Shown: positions 62,601 through 64,000 of the stretch, in pieces
Layout: each line of letters begins with the position of its first letter
Numbering within the stretch: position 1 is the first letter of the stretch
From: JADJOY01 sp016713535 [NCBI: Deltaproteobacteria bacterium]
GTDB taxonomy: Bacteria > JADJOY01
Assembly: GCA_016713535.1 (NCBI GenBank)
Contig: JADJOY010000004.1
Coordinates: forward strand, 186,001-250,000
Reading direction: 5' to 3'
DNA: 64,000 bases
Translations under genes and position numbers: made by a program
The notes under the pieces: generated by a model
Database searches by the model: none
Told to the model about the DNA's origin: nothing
Seen by the model: only the letters and a program-made list of their open reading frames with translations

Positions 62601-64000
62601 CTATGCAGCCGGATCGGTGATCGTGACCAGGTACGAGGTGTTGCCGAGCCCGGCGTTGTCGACCTTCAGCCGGTAGTTGCGGCCGGCGGTCAGCGTGACC
62701 GAAGAGAGCGCCGCGCTGCTGGCGCCAGACTTGGACGCGACCGGAACGAACACACCCGGGTTGTTGGTGTCCTCGACGAGAACCTCGAGCTCAGGGGTTG
62801 CCGGGGCACCGGCGGGTGTCTCGTCCGCCCTGAGCTTCACGGCCTGGGTGACGGTGGTCGTGAGGTTCCAGGCGTCCGTGTCGCCGCAGCGCAAGGCCCC
62901 GGTCCGGGTCACGGCGAGGTCGGTCGTGAGGAGGTCCTTCGTGAGGGCGATGGCCAGGCCGTCCTCATCGGTGGCGTCTACCCCGGGCCCGATGCAGACG
63001 GCGAACGCCCCCTGGCCGGACTTGTCGTTGTCGATCACCAGGACGTAGTCCCCGGCCTCGAGCACCGTGGCGTCGGCGTCACCGTCGCCGCTCGCCGGTG
63101 GCTCGATCGCGAGCGCGGCCGTGGCGGAGGGGTCGCGGGATCGCCGCGTCCAGCGATGTGGCGGGGAAGACTCGCACCAGGTTGTTGCCGTCACCGATGC
63201 CTTGGTCGTCGAAGCCGATGCCCACCTGTGCGGGAGCGGCGAGCGAGAAGGCGAAGTAGTGCTCGTCCCCGAAGGTGCTCAGGCCGGCGGTGGCGGGCGT
63301 GACCCACTGCGCATCGCCGGAGGTCACGATCAGGTCGGGGCGGTGGCGAGTGTCGAGAGCTCTGGCCCCATGCGCACCGTCGCGGTCGTGCCCGAGCCCG
63401 AGACGCGCGTGACCCGCGCGCTGACCAGGCCGTCGGTCGTGGTGAGGTCGCAGTTCTCGACGAAGAGATCGGCCGTGCCGGACGCGCTCGGACAGAGCGG
63501 CTCGAGGGTGGACGCGTTGCCGTCGCGATCGCCGAGGAGGTCGAGCCGGAACGTGCCGCTCGAGGTGTGGTCGAGCTGGAAGCTCGCGGCGGCGGCGAGA
63601 GGTAGCGGTCCCTGCGCGACGAGGTCGGCGCGGACCGCGACGTCGACGGGCCCCGCCGCGAGGCTGACGGCGACCGCGCCATCGGGCGCGAGCACGCAGC
63701 CGGCGCCAATGCACGGTCCCGCGAGCCCGATCGTGAGACCGTAGTTGAAGGTGCCGTTGACCAGGTTGTTGACCACCACCTGGTAGGTGTCCGGCGTGCC
63801 GGTGTCCACCGCGAAGGTGGCGTCGATGTCGCCGCTCTTCTTCTTGTTGGCGATGAGGCCGCCGCTGCTGCTCAGGCGAATCTCGTTGCTGCTCGAGGAC
63901 GCGTTGATCTGGTCCAGCGCGACCGTGACGTCGCTGACGCCGAAGGGCACGCTGAACTCGAAGCAGTCGCGGTCTCCGATCGGGCTGAGCGAGCGCCCCG
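62601..64000 (-). CDS. Secreted protein with PPC-like beta-sandwich domains, 5' end outside the window, frameshifted
   Basis: The frame is open at base 64000 and runs in from the right: SPIGDRDCFEFSVPFGVSDV, then NASSSSNEIRLSSSGG and TYQVVVNNLVNGTFNYGLTI. It continues in another frame (TPATAGLSTFGDEHYFAFSL) and then back (GDGDADATVLEAGDYVLVID; GDTDAWNLTTTVTQAVKLRA; LTAGRNYRLKVDNAGLGNTS) to the stop at 62601. Each block resembles bacterial pre-peptidase C-terminal domains, which occur at the ends of secreted enzymes. Shifts lie near 63335 and 63150. About 465 residues are visible. The catalytic part, if any, lies outside the window. Confidence 0.72.

Noticed and set aside
1-64000. CRISPR arrays, insertion sequences, tRNA genes, prophage
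   Set aside because: No regularly spaced direct repeats, transposase or integrase frames, or cloverleaf-like sequences were found. The small excisionase-like protein at 9270 has no integrase neighbour.

Overview
The window is a high-GC, densely packed bacterial chromosome segment with no rRNA, tRNA, CRISPR array or insertion sequence that I can see. Many genes are chained by ATGA or GTGA stop/start overlaps. The gene set (MglA-type GTPases, an FHA-GGDEF protein, a Ser/Thr kinase, many lipoproteins, an Hyb-type hydrogenase, a CYP125/142-like P450) suggests a Deltaproteobacteria-like lineage such as Myxococcota or Binatota. That placement is inference; no marker here settles it.

Layout. 1-3562: xseA-xseB-ispA-tlyA and a small conserved-looking gene, in a row on the plus strand, without the dxs that often sits between ispA and tlyA. 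3753-7188: minus strand, a four-helix membrane protein and two Mgl-like GTPases, one with a C-terminal helical/TPR-like region and one with a C-terminal excisionase-type HTH. 7441-9134: biotin carboxylase and a 70-residue biotin carrier. 9270-10682: a small HTH protein followed by an alkyltransferase-like (PWHR) domain fused to a 2OG-Fe(II) oxygenase. 10803-12965: minus-strand Ser/Thr kinase translationally coupled to an FHA-GGDEF protein. 13100-23195: mixed plus-strand genes (B12-type radical SAM enzyme, two VOC proteins, GH1, lipoproteins, DUF3089 hydrolase, ThrE-type exporter, fatty acid hydroxylase, SUMF1-like protein). 23248-27104: a very large hybrid histidine kinase with a periplasmic solute-binding sensor. 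27164-38188: small unknowns, a methyltransferase-like membrane protein, secreted GH31, GH36/94-like and GH105 enzymes, a CNNM/CorC protein, an EVE protein and an amidase.

38745-50248 is a complete-looking [NiFe] hydrogenase locus in one direction: hypA, hypB, small subunit, HybA-like ferredoxin, HybB-like membrane subunit, large subunit, maturation protease, hypF, hypC, hypD, hypE. It encodes a Tat-exported, membrane-bound group 1c-like uptake hydrogenase with most of its nickel/CN/CO maturation machinery.

53306-61266 is a likely catabolic locus for a lipophilic substrate: a P450-TetR-nitronate monooxygenase operon diverges from SDR, a three-domain APH/SCP2/C-terminal fusion and an aldehyde dehydrogenase. 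An 8+8 bp palindrome, a good TetR-type operator, lies in the shared promoter. The right end holds EpmA and the 3' part of a secreted PPC-like protein.

At least 15 genes or gene segments need a one-base frame correction, mostly in short G/C runs. Motifs are intact on both sides, so I read these as sequence or assembly errors rather than gene decay. The spaces between genes carry several families of perfect GC-rich palindromes and a set of sigma-70-type promoters with 17-18 bp spacers.
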